This document shows, one piece after another, positions 53,496-62,386 of a stretch of DNA of 64,000 nucleotides. Below the pieces are notes generated by a model. That model ran no database searches, was not told the origin of the DNA, and saw nothing but the letters and a program-made list of their open reading frames with translations. The stretch lies in contig NZ_KK020676.1 in NCBI RefSeq assembly GCF_000307775.2, positions 2,098,970-2,162,969 on the forward strand, in the 5' to 3' direction. Numbering within the stretch: position 1 is the first letter of the stretch; each line of letters starts with the position of its first letter. The position numbers were made by a program, and so were the translations under genes. Origin of the DNA: Stutzerimonas stutzeri KOS6. Its GTDB lineage: Bacteria > Pseudomonadota > Gammaproteobacteria > Pseudomonadales > Pseudomonadaceae.

Positions 53496-56282
53496 GTGCA
53501 AGCAGATGATTTTGAGGATTTATTCCAGCCCGGCGAGCGCATCACCCACACTGAATTCGGCTCAGGCGTGGTGCTCGAACCAGCGCACGATGGCTATCTG
53601 CGCGCGTTCTTCGGCGTGGGCGAGCGCCGCGTGCCGGTCAGTTCGGTGCGGCGCGAGCGCACCCGTACCGAGCGCATTCTGCAATCGGTGGCAGGCGGTT
53701 CAGACCGGGCACGAAAGGCATGGCTGTCTTACGAGGCGCACGCACTGCCGGTGATGGAAAGCGCCTCGGCGCTGACCTCGGCGCGCATTGATCTGCTGCC
53801 GCATCAGGTGGTGCTGACGCACCGCATAGCCACTGCGTCACCACGACGCTATCTGATCGCCGACGAGGTGGGTTTGGGCAAAACTATCGAAGCCGCGCTG
53901 ATTCTGCGTGAACTGGCCAGCCGGGGCGAGTTGACGCGGGCGCTAATGGTGGTGCCCGCAGGCTTGGTGAACAACTGGCACCGCGAGCTGAACGAGGTGT
54001 TCAATCTCGACTTCGAGGTGTTTGGCTCCGAGGGCGACATCACCGACCGCAAGACCAATGCCTTCGCCAAACACGACCGGCTGATCGCCAGCATCGACAC
54101 ATTGAAGCGCCCGGCGCGCATCAAGCGTCTGCTGGACGCGCCTCGGTGGGATCTGGTGGTGTTCGACGAGGCGCATCACCTGACCGCCCACCGCACGGGC
54201 GGCAAGGTGCGCAAGACGGAAAACTACAAACTGGCCGAGGCATTGAAGGATCACGCGCGTGATCTCTTGCTCCTGTCTGCCACGCCGCACCAAGGCAATC
54301 ACTTCCAGTTCTGGATGCTGGCGCAGCTCTTGAACCCCACGCTCTTTGGCAGTCCCGAGGACATGCTGGAAAACCGCCATCGCCTGAACACGGTGATGTT
54401 CCGCCGCACCAAGGCCGATGCCTGCCAACCCGATGGCTCACCGCTGTTTGCACGGCGCTGGGTGCATACCGAATCCTTCCTGATGAATCAGGAGGAGCGG
54501 CTGTTTTACGAGAAGCTGCGCGAATACCTTGAAGATGGGTTCGATCTGGCCCGCCGCCAGGGCAATCAAGGGCGCGCACTGGGCTTCTTGATGGCGATCT
54601 TCCAGAAGATCGCGGCATCGAGCTTTGCCGCCGTGCGCCGCACGCTCAAGCGCCGCTTGTTGATGCTGACGCTGCACGAGGCGCTGCTGCGTGACAAGGA
54701 ACTGGACATCGAAGGCCGCGAGCGGCTGACGGAAGAAGCCCGCGAGCTGATCCACGCAGAATTTGGGCTGGCGAAGGACAGCATCGGTCGCAGCGAGGTA
54801 GACCGTGTGCTGGCTGATCTCAAATACCGGCTGGTGAAAAAGCTGGATGAAGAGGCGCTGGAAATGGCCTCCGACCCTTATGGCAACGAGTATTCGGCTA
54901 CGCACGCCGAGGAGGCGGCTTCCGCGGTGGTCGATTTGCATCTGCCCGAGGAGCGCCTGCGCATTGGCGACTTGCTGCGCATCTTCCCGCAGCAGCGCGA
55001 GACCAAGGCGCAAAAGCTGCTCGATGGCTTGGGGCATCTGTGGCGGCAGAACGCCAACGAAAAGATCGTGATCTTCGCCACCTACCTCGGCACGGTCGAT
55101 TTGATTGCCCGCGAGGTTGAACAGGCTTATCCCGGCCAGGGCGTGGTGGTGCTGCGTGGCGGCGACCACGGCGCCAAGCTGGCAGCAGAGCGGAAGTTCC
55201 GCCTGAAAGATGGGCCGCGTGTGCTGGTGTGCACAGCGGCTGGCCGCGAAGGCTTGAATCTGCAATTCGCGCGCATCCTGTTCAATTTCGACCTGCCGTG
55301 GAACCCGATGGACATGGAGCAGCGCATCGGGCGCATCCATCGCTACGGCCAGCGCGACACGGCACAGGTTTACAACTTGGTGCTGTCGGACACCATCGAG
55401 GGTCGCATCTTCCTGCTGCTGGATGAGAAGTTGACTGAAATTGCACGCACGGTCGGCAAGGTCGATGATCAGGGCAACGTGGCCGAAGACATGAGGGCGC
55501 AGATTCTGGGGCAGCTTTCCGAGCGGTTGAACTATGACCGCCTGTACCAGGAGGCGCTATCCGATCCCGAACTGAAACGCACCCAGGTGGAGCTGGAAGC
55601 GGCGCTGTCCAATTCCCGTGAGGCACGGCAGGTGGTGTTCGACCTGTTTCAAGACCTCGACGGTTTCAGTCTCGATGATTACCAGCCTTTCTCGGATGTG
55701 TCATCCAGCCTGGATCGGCTAGTGCGTTTCCTGTCAGCGGCGGTGGCAGATCGCCAGCAGAAGCTGCTGAAAGTGGACGAGGAAACCTACGACCTTGTAA
55801 CAGTGGATGGCACGCGCCGTACACGTTTCACGCTAAACCGTAATACCGCCACCAGCAGGGACGATCTGGAACTGATGGGATTGGATCACCCCTTGGCACA
55901 GGAAGAGCTGGGCCGCTGGCGCAGCGTGATACCCGAAGACATCGGCATTGCGGTGGCCGGGGATGTTGACGAGCCGGTGCTGCTGTCCTTGTGGATGGTG
56001 GAGGCATCTGCGGGCAACGGTGAGCGCCGTGTGGTGGTGCAGCCCATCGCAGTCAAGCAGGACGGGACGCGGGTACCGGCGATTGAGCGGCAGTGCGAAC
56101 GGTATCTGCAAGCGCCGACGATCTCGCCGAGCTTTACACCGGAGCAGCGGCTGGCGCTGTTTGCCCACACCGTGGAGCCGACCCTGCAACGCGAACTGAA
56201 GCACAAGGGCGCGGCAAATGGAGATGGCAGCTATTCGGCCGAATTGATTGGATATGTTGAGATACTGGAGACGTCCGCCTGA
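53496..56282 (+). CDS. SNF2/HepA-type helicase, BrxHII/DrmD-like
   Basis: A 928-residue superfamily 2 translocase. After an N-terminal SH3-like region (HTEFGSGVVLEPAHDGYLRA), the ATPase core has DEVGLGKT at 123-130 and DEAH at 224-227. Motif V is AAGREGLNLQFARILFNFD and motif VI QRIGRIHRYGQRD near residue 608. The remaining 300 residues are helical and family-specific. Members move on double-stranded DNA and do not unwind it strongly; close relatives are BrxHII of BREX type 3 and DrmD of class 1 DISARM. The GTG start at 53496 follows GAGG at 8 bases. It is the last gene of the operon and converges on the ICE relaxase gene with only 77 bases between them. Confidence 0.92.
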   Translation: MQADDFEDLFQPGERITHTEFGSGVVLEPAHDGYLRAFFGVGERRVPVSSVRRERTRTERILQSVAGGSDRARKAWLSYEAHALPVMESASALTSARIDLLPHQVVLTHRIATASPRRYLIADEVGLGKTIEAALILRELASRGELTRALMVVPAGLVNNWHRELNEVFNLDFEVFGSEGDITDRKTNAFAKHDRLIASIDTLKRPARIKRLLDAPRWDLVVFDEAHHLTAHRTGGKVRKTENYKLAEALKDHARDLLLLSATPHQGNHFQFWMLAQLLNPTLFGSPEDMLENRHRLNTVMFRRTKADACQPDGSPLFARRWVHTESFLMNQEERLFYEKLREYLEDGFDLARRQGNQGRALGFLMAIFQKIAASSFAAVRRTLKRRLLMLTLHEALLRDKELDIEGRERLTEEARELIHAEFGLAKDSIGRSEVDRVLADLKYRLVKKLDEEALEMASDPYGNEYSATHAEEAASAVVDLHLPEERLRIGDLLRIFPQQRETKAQKLLDGLGHLWRQNANEKIVIFATYLGTVDLIAREVEQAYPGQGVVVLRGGDHGAKLAAERKFRLKDGPRVLVCTAAGREGLNLQFARILFNFDLPWNPMDMEQRIGRIHRYGQRDTAQVYNLVLSDTIEGRIFLLLDEKLTEIARTVGKVDDQGNVAEDMRAQILGQLSERLNYDRLYQEALSDPELKRTQVELEAALSNSREARQVVFDLFQDLDGFSLDDYQPFSDVSSSLDRLVRFLSAAVADRQQKLLKVDEETYDLVTVDGTRRTRFTLNRNTATSRDDLELMGLDHPLAQEELGRWRSVIPEDIGIAVAGDVDEPVLLSLWMVEASAGNGERRVVVQPIAVKQDGTRVPAIERQCERYLQAPTISPSFTPEQRLALFAHTVEPTLQRELKHKGAANGDGSYSAELIGYVEILETSA

Positions 56283-56359
56283 AGCAGAAGGATCACGCTG
56301 AATCGTGGATGAGTAGATGCTCTCCATTTCATCCAGGTATTGCGTGTCCGTAGAAGTCT

Positions 56360-58342
56360 TTAGATAGCGGGGTTGCGCTGTCTTCCAATCTCCCATGACA
56401 CGCCACTGCCGCGTACCGTCGCGGCAAGCTGCTGTCCTAATCGCTGTTCCATCACAGGCCGCCAGGGCACGAGGCTGAACCCCATGCCGTCATCGAGCAT
56501 CGCGTAGCGGCCACTGGCGAGCATGACGGAGCGCCGGTAGATACCGGCCACGCGCCGCCCGTCCTCCACGGGCCGATGCTCCAAGCCGGTGTCGGCGGCA
56601 ATGTCCTTGGCGGCCTGCGCCAGCTCCCGATTGCGCAGGGTGCCCAGCAGGTTGCGCGCCAGGATCACGCGCTGCCCGCGCCGCTCGGCCAGCCCCTGTT
56701 CGGCCAGAAAGTCTGCGCGTTGCTGCATCGCCTGCTTGGCCTCGCCGCCAAAGCCCAGATCGCCCAGCCCCTTGCCACCGCCGATCAATTGCTGGTCGAG
56801 CCAGGTGGCCCCGATCACGCGAGCCTGCCGCTCGATGGGCAGGTGCGATTTCAGCTCTACGGCTACGCCGCCCAGGCGCTGCGCGTCGTACTGGCGGCCA
56901 CGCTCGGTCAAGTCGTCCGGCACTTTCCATAGCCCCTGGGCCATGCGCTCCACGATGCCGGCGCGGCGCAGGGCTTCCAGCCGTCGAACGTGGGCGGCTA
57001 CCACCTCTTGCGGATCGCGGCCCGGTACGGCCTGTCCCCGCACGATGGCAAGGTGATGGTCGGTGCGGTACAGGCCATCGCTCGCCAGCGCGGCGATGTT
57101 CTTGTCGGCCGCACGCACGTCGGCTGAACCCTTCACCTCCACCACGGCGCCGGTCGGATAGTTCGCCAACTCGTCGCGGGCGTTGAGCGCGACGTAGTGG
57201 GCCTTGCCGTCCACCCCGTCGATGACCAGATAGCCTCGGTCGCGCAGCTCGTCGGCCAGCCCCTTGGCAGCCACGCGGCCGATGATGGTTCGGCCATCGT
57301 CGCCCGGCTCGAACACCGCCAGCTCGCGCGGCTCGCCGCGCATGGCCCGCTGCATCGTGCGGATGATGTCGCCACGCTCGCCCAGGGTGCGCAGCGTTTT
57401 TTCGGCATCAGCATGGACGGCCCAGGTGCCGGACTGCATCTCGTCGGCCAGGCCCAGGCGCTGCAAGCGTTGTAGGCGGCCGATCAGCAGCAGGCGCTGG
57501 CGTTGCAGCCGAGGTTCGTTGAACCGTTCGATCTGCACCCGACCATCCTCGCCGGCCTCGCGTTGCAGGGTACGGTCGAGGCTCGTCCACCGCTCCTGCT
57601 CCACCTCGCGTTGCAAGGTCTGCTGGATCTCCAGTTCGGTGCGCGGCCCCAGCCATTCGGTCGCCAGCTCGGCGGCCCGATGGCGGAAGCCATCGGCGAT
57701 GTAGTCGCCCGCGATGATGAGGTCTATGCCGGTGTCATCGCGCCCGCGCACGACGATGTGCGTGTGCGGGTTGTCGGTGTTCCAGTGATCGACGGCCACC
57801 CAATCGAGGCCCGTGCCCAGGTCGGCTTCCATGCGGCCCATCAGGTGCCGCGTGTAGGTGCGCAGGTCTTCCAGTTCCGCGCCGTCCTCGGGCGAGAGGA
57901 TGAAACGGAAATGGTGCCGGTCGTCGGCGCAGCGTTCCTTGAAGGCGTCGAGGTCGGCGGCATCGGTCTGCGGCCCGTAGGCTTGGCCCGGCTCGCCATC
58001 GCGGCCCACACCGTCGCGCTCGATGTAGCGCAGGTGCTTTGCAAGCGACTGCGGGCTGGCCTGGCGCTGGTTGACCAACAGCGTCTTGATGGTCACACGC
58101 CGAGACATGGGCGTCAGCTTCGCCCCGGCGAAGCGCGCCGCCGTGTGGCCGCGCCCCAGGCGCGAGCCGGGCCGCTGGCCGGTGCCCCTCCCGGTGCCGC
58201 TGGCAGTGCCAGGACGGCGCACAGCGGACTTGCCGCTGCTGGCCTTGCCTGCCTGCTTGAGCACCTTGGAGACGAAGCCCTGGCCCCGATTCTTCGGGGC
58301 GCTGGGGCGGATGCGGAAATCGTCGTCGCGGCGGTCGGTCAT
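56360..58342 (-). CDS. rlxS/traI-like: VirD2-like relaxase with DUF3363 domain
   Basis: A 660-residue relaxase that nicks the transfer origin and pilots the strand into the recipient. After a basic N-terminus (SGKSAVRRPGT, GRGTGQRPG) the relaxase fold has the His cluster H186, H193, H195 in DHWNTDNPHTH. The candidate nucleophile Tyr lies in KHLRYIERDG (Y106). The C-terminal half is DUF3363, specific to relaxases of Tn4371-type ICEs. The ATG at 58342 is preceded by a 460-bp non-coding stretch where the origin of transfer could lie. Confidence 0.93.
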   Translation of the reverse strand: MTDRRDDDFRIRPSAPKNRGQGFVSKVLKQAGKASSGKSAVRRPGTASGTGRGTGQRPGSRLGRGHTAARFAGAKLTPMSRRVTIKTLLVNQRQASPQSLAKHLRYIERDGVGRDGEPGQAYGPQTDAADLDAFKERCADDRHHFRFILSPEDGAELEDLRTYTRHLMGRMEADLGTGLDWVAVDHWNTDNPHTHIVVRGRDDTGIDLIIAGDYIADGFRHRAAELATEWLGPRTELEIQQTLQREVEQERWTSLDRTLQREAGEDGRVQIERFNEPRLQRQRLLLIGRLQRLQRLGLADEMQSGTWAVHADAEKTLRTLGERGDIIRTMQRAMRGEPRELAVFEPGDDGRTIIGRVAAKGLADELRDRGYLVIDGVDGKAHYVALNARDELANYPTGAVVEVKGSADVRAADKNIAALASDGLYRTDHHLAIVRGQAVPGRDPQEVVAAHVRRLEALRRAGIVERMAQGLWKVPDDLTERGRQYDAQRLGGVAVELKSHLPIERQARVIGATWLDQQLIGGGKGLGDLGFGGEAKQAMQQRADFLAEQGLAERRGQRVILARNLLGTLRNRELAQAAKDIAADTGLEHRPVEDGRRVAGIYRRSVMLASGRYAMLDDGMGFSLVPWRPVMEQRLGQQLAATVRGSGVSWEIGRQRNPAI

Positions 58343-58802
58343 GGCTGCGTTCCCTGCAAGCTCCGGCGTGTCCGGTCGTGCGAAGCACGCAGACATGCCC
58401 GCATCGGCGCCGGCTTCGCGCCACAAGCGGCACGGCGGCGAAGCCGCTGCGTGCCGCGCAACCCCCATGTGCAGACTGGCTTTTGACGCGGCCCGGTGCC
58501 GCGTCCTTTTGTCTTGCCTTCCGCCTTTGCCCCTCGCTGGCGCTCCGGGCAGCGGCGGCCCGGCGGCGCTGCTGCGCGAGCAGCCAGCGCGCCGGCGAAC
58601 GCGGACACGGCCGCAGGCCGGGCGCGTTCGAGGCAAGACGCCTGCACGTTGGACGGCTGCGCCGAAGGCAACGCGAAGTGCGGTGCCCAATGCGTAGGAT
58701 TGGCACCCGCACTGCACGCGCGACGACACGGCGACGAACAGCAGAACGACACGCCCGATGGCACGATGAGATGCACGGCGACGTGCAGCGAATCGACGGC
58801 CT
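58343..58802. other. Gap between traF and relaxase genes; candidate oriT
   Basis: 460 bases without a convincing gene. The leftward frame through it is Arg/Ala-rich with no homology. It contains an 8-bp inverted repeat GACGCGGC / GCCGCGTC (58486-58493 and 58499-58506) with loop CCGGT, flanked by TTTT on one side and TTTTG on the other. A smaller GCGGC / GCCGC repeat lies near 58435-58447. A hairpin just upstream of the relaxase gene is a common oriT layout. It could equally be a terminator for traF. Confidence 0.45.
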
Positions 58803-59402
58803 TCATGGGCGGGATTCCAGCCAGACCGGATGCGCGACGCCGATCACGGCGGATGCGCTGACCGGCCCGAAATACCGGCTGTCGAACGACGCCGGATTGG
58901 TCACACTGAGCAGGAACAGTTCGCCCGACTCAAGGTGACGGCATTGCTGCCAAGATGGCAGCGGCCGGCCCCAGCGGTCAGCAGGCAGCACGGCGGCCGA
59001 AGGCACGCCATCGATGCGGACGATGCGACCAGTGATGCACACCTCCTGCGGCGCAATGGCGCCCACGCGCTTGAGCAGGGGCACGCGCGCCGGCAGGTAG
59101 CCGCGCTGCGCGGCCAGCGCAGCGGCATCTGGCGGCAGCGTGGTCAGGACGATGCTGTCCACAGACAAAGGACGTGGCAGCGAGCCGGTGCCGTGGCCCA
59201 GCGGATCGACGCGATACCAGCCGACCGCCACGCTGTCGGACGGGTTGTAGATCAGGCGCGGCAGCGGATGCACGAAGGACGCCCAGGCCAGCGCAGCGAG
59301 GCCGCAAGCGGACAGGCCCGCCAGCACGATGCGAGCGCGCAGGCGCGAGTGAGGACGCGGCGGAATGCCCGCTGCACCGGCAACGGCGGATGGAAGCGTC
59401 AT
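58803..59402 (-). CDS. traF: TraF-type S26 signal peptidase-like protease
   Basis: A 199-residue membrane peptidase. One membrane segment is at about 24-44 (RIVLAGLSACGLAALAWAS), and the S26 fold follows with N53-P-S-D-S57-V as the catalytic Ser motif and K111 (LLKRVGA) as general base, then GRPLPSW and LLSVTNPASFDSRYFGPV. In IncP systems TraF processes and cyclises the TrbC pilin; trbC is at 36402-36785. The long upstream frame is a shadow; the ATG at 59402 overlaps the DUF2840 stop. Confidence 0.93.
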   Translation of the reverse strand: MTLPSAVAGAAGIPPRPHSRLRARIVLAGLSACGLAALAWASFVHPLPRLIYNPSDSVAVGWYRVDPLGHGTGSLPRPLSVDSIVLTTLPPDAAALAAQRGYLPARVPLLKRVGAIAPQEVCITGRIVRIDGVPSAAVLPADRWGRPLPSWQQCRHLESGELFLLSVTNPASFDSRYFGPVSASAVIGVAHPVWLESRP

Positions 59403-59932
59403 GGCAGCGCCCCCCCGGTCAGCCAGGCGGCGTGCCGCTCGGCGGTGTATTCGGGCAGCGGCAGGCGCGCAGCGAGCCGGTTGGCGAGCGTGCGCCAGTA
59501 CGCGGGCGAGGCACCGACAGGTGCGATGCCCAGCGCCTCGATGGCGTCGATGCGCTCCAGCACGGCGCGCACCTGATTCTCGCCCTCGGCGTGCAGCAGC
59601 AGGCGTGCGCCCGGCTGCACGCCGGGAATGCGCTGCGCCGCATCGAGCGGCGTGCAAGCCTGCATCACCATGAGCTGCCAGCGGATCGTGCCGTAGTCGT
59701 TGGCCTGCCAGCGGATGCGGCACAACATCGCGCCCGGCAGGAACACGGCGCAGCGCCGCCAGCGGTCGAGCTGGTGCGTGCGCGCAGGTTCGCCGAAGCG
59801 CAGGTAGAGCTTGAAGCGCGGTTCGATGTAGGCCAGTGCCACGCGCGTCAACGGCGCGCTGGCAGGCTGACCGGAAGGTGCTGCGAGCGCAGCCGTAGCC
59901 GCGCCAACGGCAGGCGAAGCGGATGCGGTCAT
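59399..59932 (-). CDS. DUF2840 protein of the ICE
   Basis: A 177-residue protein of the DUF2840 family, found between parA and traF in Tn4371-type elements. It has the family's VALAYIEPRFKLYLRFGEPARTH start, RWRRCAVFLPGAMLCRIRWQANDYGTIRW in the middle and an Arg-rich C-terminus. Function is unknown; its position suggests a link to transfer or regulation. It overlaps traF and the upstream gene by 4 bases. Confidence 0.88.
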   Translation of the reverse strand: MTASASPAVGAATAALAAPSGQPASAPLTRVALAYIEPRFKLYLRFGEPARTHQLDRWRRCAVFLPGAMLCRIRWQANDYGTIRWQLMVMQACTPLDAAQRIPGVQPGARLLLHAEGENQVRAVLERIDAIEALGIAPVGASPAYWRTLANRLAARLPLPEYTAERHAAWLTGGALP

Positions 59933-60213
59933 GGGGTGTTCTCCCTGCGATGCTCTGGAAACTCACGCTCCAGCAGGCCGCGCAGCAGATCGGCCACAGT
60001 CACGCCCTGCGTGAAGGCCGACACCTTGATGCGCGCGCGCAGCGCGGGCGTGATGTCGAGGGTCAGGCGGGCGGTGTAGAGGTCGCCCTTATTGAGCGCA
60101 TCGGCATCGCCTTGGCGAATCCACGCCTCGGCGTGAGGATTCGCGGGTGGACGCGCGCCGATGCCGACGCGCTTTGCCATGCGCTTGCTGTTCGGTGGCG
60201 GATTCGCGGTCAT
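59929..60213 (-). CDS. Small ribbon-helix-helix-like protein after parA
   Basis: A 94-residue basic protein. The second half, LYTARLTLDITPALRARIKVSAFTQGVTVADLLRGLL, has the strand-helix-helix pattern of ribbon-helix-helix DNA-binding proteins of the ParG/Omega kind. Its place directly after parA, with start overlapping the parA stop (ATGA), makes it the probable partition partner in place of a ParB. This is inference from fold and position. Confidence 0.8.
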   Translation of the reverse strand: MTANPPPNSKRMAKRVGIGARPPANPHAEAWIRQGDADALNKGDLYTARLTLDITPALRARIKVSAFTQGVTVADLLRGLLEREFPEHRRENTP

Positions 60214-60848
60214 GTCGGCCACCGCAGCAGTTCGTCCACCAGGGCGGTGATTTCACGCGCGGCGGCGCTGTCCGGCGCCGTCTCGCGTGCCAGTCGGCCA
60301 GCGGCCACGCTGTCGGCGAACACGATGCGTTGATGCACTTCCGAGCGCAGCGCAGGAAGCGGTTGGTCGGCCAGCGCCTGGCGCGCTTCGCGCCCGATGA
60401 CGGTGGTACTGATGCGCCGATTGATGACGAAGGCCGCGCGCAGCGCAGGCCGAAACACCTGCGCTTCGCGGATCAGCGCCACCATCTCGGCGCTGGCCCA
60501 CAGGTCGTAGGGGCTGGGTTGCACGGGGATCAGCACGCGCTCGGCCGCCAGCAGCGCGGAGCGCGCCAGTGCCGCGATGCGTGGCGGGCCGTCGATGACG
60601 ACGTGGTCGGCCCGCCTGGCGAGTTCTGGTGCTTCCTGATGCAGCGTTTCGCGTGCCAGGCCCACGGCGCTGAACAACCTTGGCAAACCCTGCTGGCTTC
60701 TGCGCTGTGTCCAGTCCAGCGATGAACCCTGCGGGTCGGCGTCCAGCAGGACGACGTGCTGGCCGCGCATCGCCAGCTCGCCGGCGATGTGCGTGGCGAG
60801 CGTGGTCTTGCCCACGCCGCCTTTCTGGTTGAGCAGAGCGACGATCAT
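60210..60848 (-). CDS. parA: ParA-family partition ATPase
   Basis: A 212-residue Walker-type ATPase beginning MIVALLNQKGGVGKTTLATH, the deviant Walker A (KGGVGKT at 9-15). Switch I contains VVLLDADPQGSSLDW, and switch II VIDGPPRIAAL. It has no N-terminal HTH, so it is a ParF-like small ParA, which fits with the small partner gene downstream. It would stabilise the ICE while it is circular and replicating. Confidence 0.93.
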   Translation of the reverse strand: MIVALLNQKGGVGKTTLATHIAGELAMRGQHVVLLDADPQGSSLDWTQRRSQQGLPRLFSAVGLARETLHQEAPELARRADHVVIDGPPRIAALARSALLAAERVLIPVQPSPYDLWASAEMVALIREAQVFRPALRAAFVINRRISTTVIGREARQALADQPLPALRSEVHQRIVFADSVAAGRLARETAPDSAAAREITALVDELLRWPT

Positions 60849-61049
60849 GGCGCGGCCCTCCCTCTTGGAAAGCCTTGCCTTGATTGGCCTGCAAAACCTG
60901 TCGGCTGCCGGCTGGTATTGCCTGCCGTTTGTGGCCGCGTGGTGGTTGTCCACCGCAGCGGCGTTTCCCTACTAAAAGTTAGAGAATTTAAGTTAGGGAA
61001 GTTAGAGGGGCGCGAAACCCAATGCTGGCGCGGGTTTGCGGCCGATCGG

Positions 61050-61113
61050 CACGCCTGATAGCACGATAGTCCCACGCCTGATAGCACGATACCCCGCACG
61101 CCTGATAGCACGA
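61050..61113. repeat. Three iterons, candidate replication origin of the ICE
   Basis: CACGCCTGATAGCACGA occurs three times without a mismatch at 61050-61066, 61073-61089 and 61097-61113, spaced 23 and 24 bases apart, so they lie on the same face of the helix about every two turns. They sit directly downstream of repA and upstream of parA, the usual place for RepA-binding iterons of a plasmid-type origin. Confidence 0.8.
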
Positions 61114-61137
61114 CACCATTCACAAGTTTTCCCGGAG

Positions 61138-61995
61138 TTATCCCCGTGCCGTCTGCGGCACGGGCCGGAACGTCAGCAACTCCATGCCGTTGTCGGGCAT
61201 CCGCTCGATGCCCAGGACATAGCCGGGCAGCGACTGCCGCGCGACCAGCGCGCGCAGGTCGCAGGCGAAGTCGTAAGGCTTGGCGGTGCTGCCGGATTTC
61301 TGGTGCAGGTAGCGAAAGTCGAACTGCCAGCCGTATGCCTGCTTGCCGCCGTGCTTGCGCACCAGGCGGTACAGCCAACGCTCGATGCCGCCGGTGAGCC
61401 GGAAGTACGCCGGGTCGATGGTCAGCACCAGCGCAGCATCCAACACCCCCGCGTAAAACCAGTCCGGCAGGATCAGCTCGATGCCCAGCGGCGTGCCGCT
61501 GGCATCGGCCAGTTCCTTCCATTCGTTGATCCACGAGAAACGGTGCAGGCGCCGCCCGGTCGTCTCGCGGATGGACGTGGCCACCGTGGTCGATTGCAGG
61601 CGATCCAGCGCGGCCTTGAGGCGCTGGTAGTCGCGCAGCGACTTGCCGCGCCCGATGAAGCGCAGAATCTCGTAGGGCGTGGCGTGCATCAGCCGCGACG
61701 GCCGCAGGCCCGCGTCCTTCGCTTCCACGATCTGCGAGGCCGCCCATATCAGCACGTCCGCATCCCAAATCGTGGCGATGCCGTGCTCCTGCGTGCCTTC
61801 CACGCGGATCGTGACGTTGCCCGCGCGGAAGTCGATGGGCTTGACCCGCTTGGACTTGCCGAGCGAGAAGAACGGATAGGCCATCAAATCCTGGCTGTCG
61901 CGCGGCGCCATGTCGCCGGGCAAGGCGCGGAACAGGTCGAGCTGTTCGCGCTCCTGCAACGGCCGCTGCCGAGACGGCAGCGCGGTGCTGGACAT
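61138..61995 (-). CDS. repA: RepA-like replication initiator protein
   Basis: A 285-residue replication initiator of the RepA family found in Tn4371-type ICEs and IncP-like plasmids. Typical segments are DLMAYPFFSLGKSKRVKPIDF, the ATIWDADVLIWAASQIVEAK helix and winged-helix units around YQRLKAALDRLQSTTVAT and WLYRLVRKHGGKQ. It is expected to bind the three iterons at 61050-61113 just after its stop codon and allow the excised ICE to replicate. It is followed by the partition genes. Confidence 0.9.
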   Translation of the reverse strand: MSSTALPSRQRPLQEREQLDLFRALPGDMAPRDSQDLMAYPFFSLGKSKRVKPIDFRAGNVTIRVEGTQEHGIATIWDADVLIWAASQIVEAKDAGLRPSRLMHATPYEILRFIGRGKSLRDYQRLKAALDRLQSTTVATSIRETTGRRLHRFSWINEWKELADASGTPLGIELILPDWFYAGVLDAALVLTIDPAYFRLTGGIERWLYRLVRKHGGKQAYGWQFDFRYLHQKSGSTAKPYDFACDLRALVARQSLPGYVLGIERMPDNGMELLTFRPVPQTARG

Positions 61996-62021
61996 GGCGA
62001 TGGCCTGCCGCGCGCCGCCGA

Positions 62022-62303
62022 TCAGCGCGCACGGCTGTCGGCCAAGTGGTGCTCGGCGTATTCGGGATCGGAGGTCGTCTCGAAGCTGCGGTCGGCAGCC
62101 CAGGCATCGAGGTCGGCCACGGCGTACATGACACGGCGGCCGAACTTGCGAAAGCGCGGGCCACCGCCAATCACGCGCTGCTTTTCCAGCGTGCGCGGCG
62201 ATAGGCGTAGGTACTCGGCGGCTTCGTCGTTGGTGAGATAGCGTTGAGGTTGCGCGGCAGCGGTCGAGACAGTGGCGGCAGGCCGCAAAGGAGCGGGACG
62301 CAT
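62022..62303 (-). CDS. AlpA-like HTH protein (excisionase/regulator)
   Basis: A 93-residue protein with a MerR/AlpA-type helix-turn-helix at about 20-70 (RYLTNDEAAEYLRLSPRTLEKQR, then RFRKFGRRVMYAVADLDAW). Genes of this type just upstream of repA in Tn4371-type elements are annotated as AlpA or excisionase-like. It may regulate repA or aid excision. The ATG at 62303 follows GGAGG at 8 bases; two upstream ATGs lack a ribosome site. Confidence 0.85.
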   Translation of the reverse strand: MRPAPLRPAATVSTAAAQPQRYLTNDEAAEYLRLSPRTLEKQRVIGGGPRFRKFGRRVMYAVADLDAWAADRSFETTSDPEYAEHHLADSRAR

Positions 62304-62386
62304 GGTGTGAACCTCCATCGTTTGAAAACGCCCGGCCACACAGCGCGACCGGATGGAGGCAGTCTCAAGAAGCGAGAGGTTTCCGA

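Noticed and set aside
42039-56282. A DISARM system
   Set aside because: The SNF2 helicase and a large methylase fit class 1 DISARM superficially, but there is no DrmA helicase, DrmB (DUF1998) or DrmC phospholipase D gene. PglZ and DUF499 point to the BREX/Pgl lineage.
58339-58806. A 155-residue leftward ORF between relaxase and traF
   Set aside because: Arg/Ala-rich composition typical of GC-rich shadow frames, no ribosome site and no recognisable domain; the region is better read as non-coding.
61050-61113. CRISPR-like array
   Set aside because: Only three 17-bp repeats with 6-7 bp between them, next to repA and parA; these are iterons.
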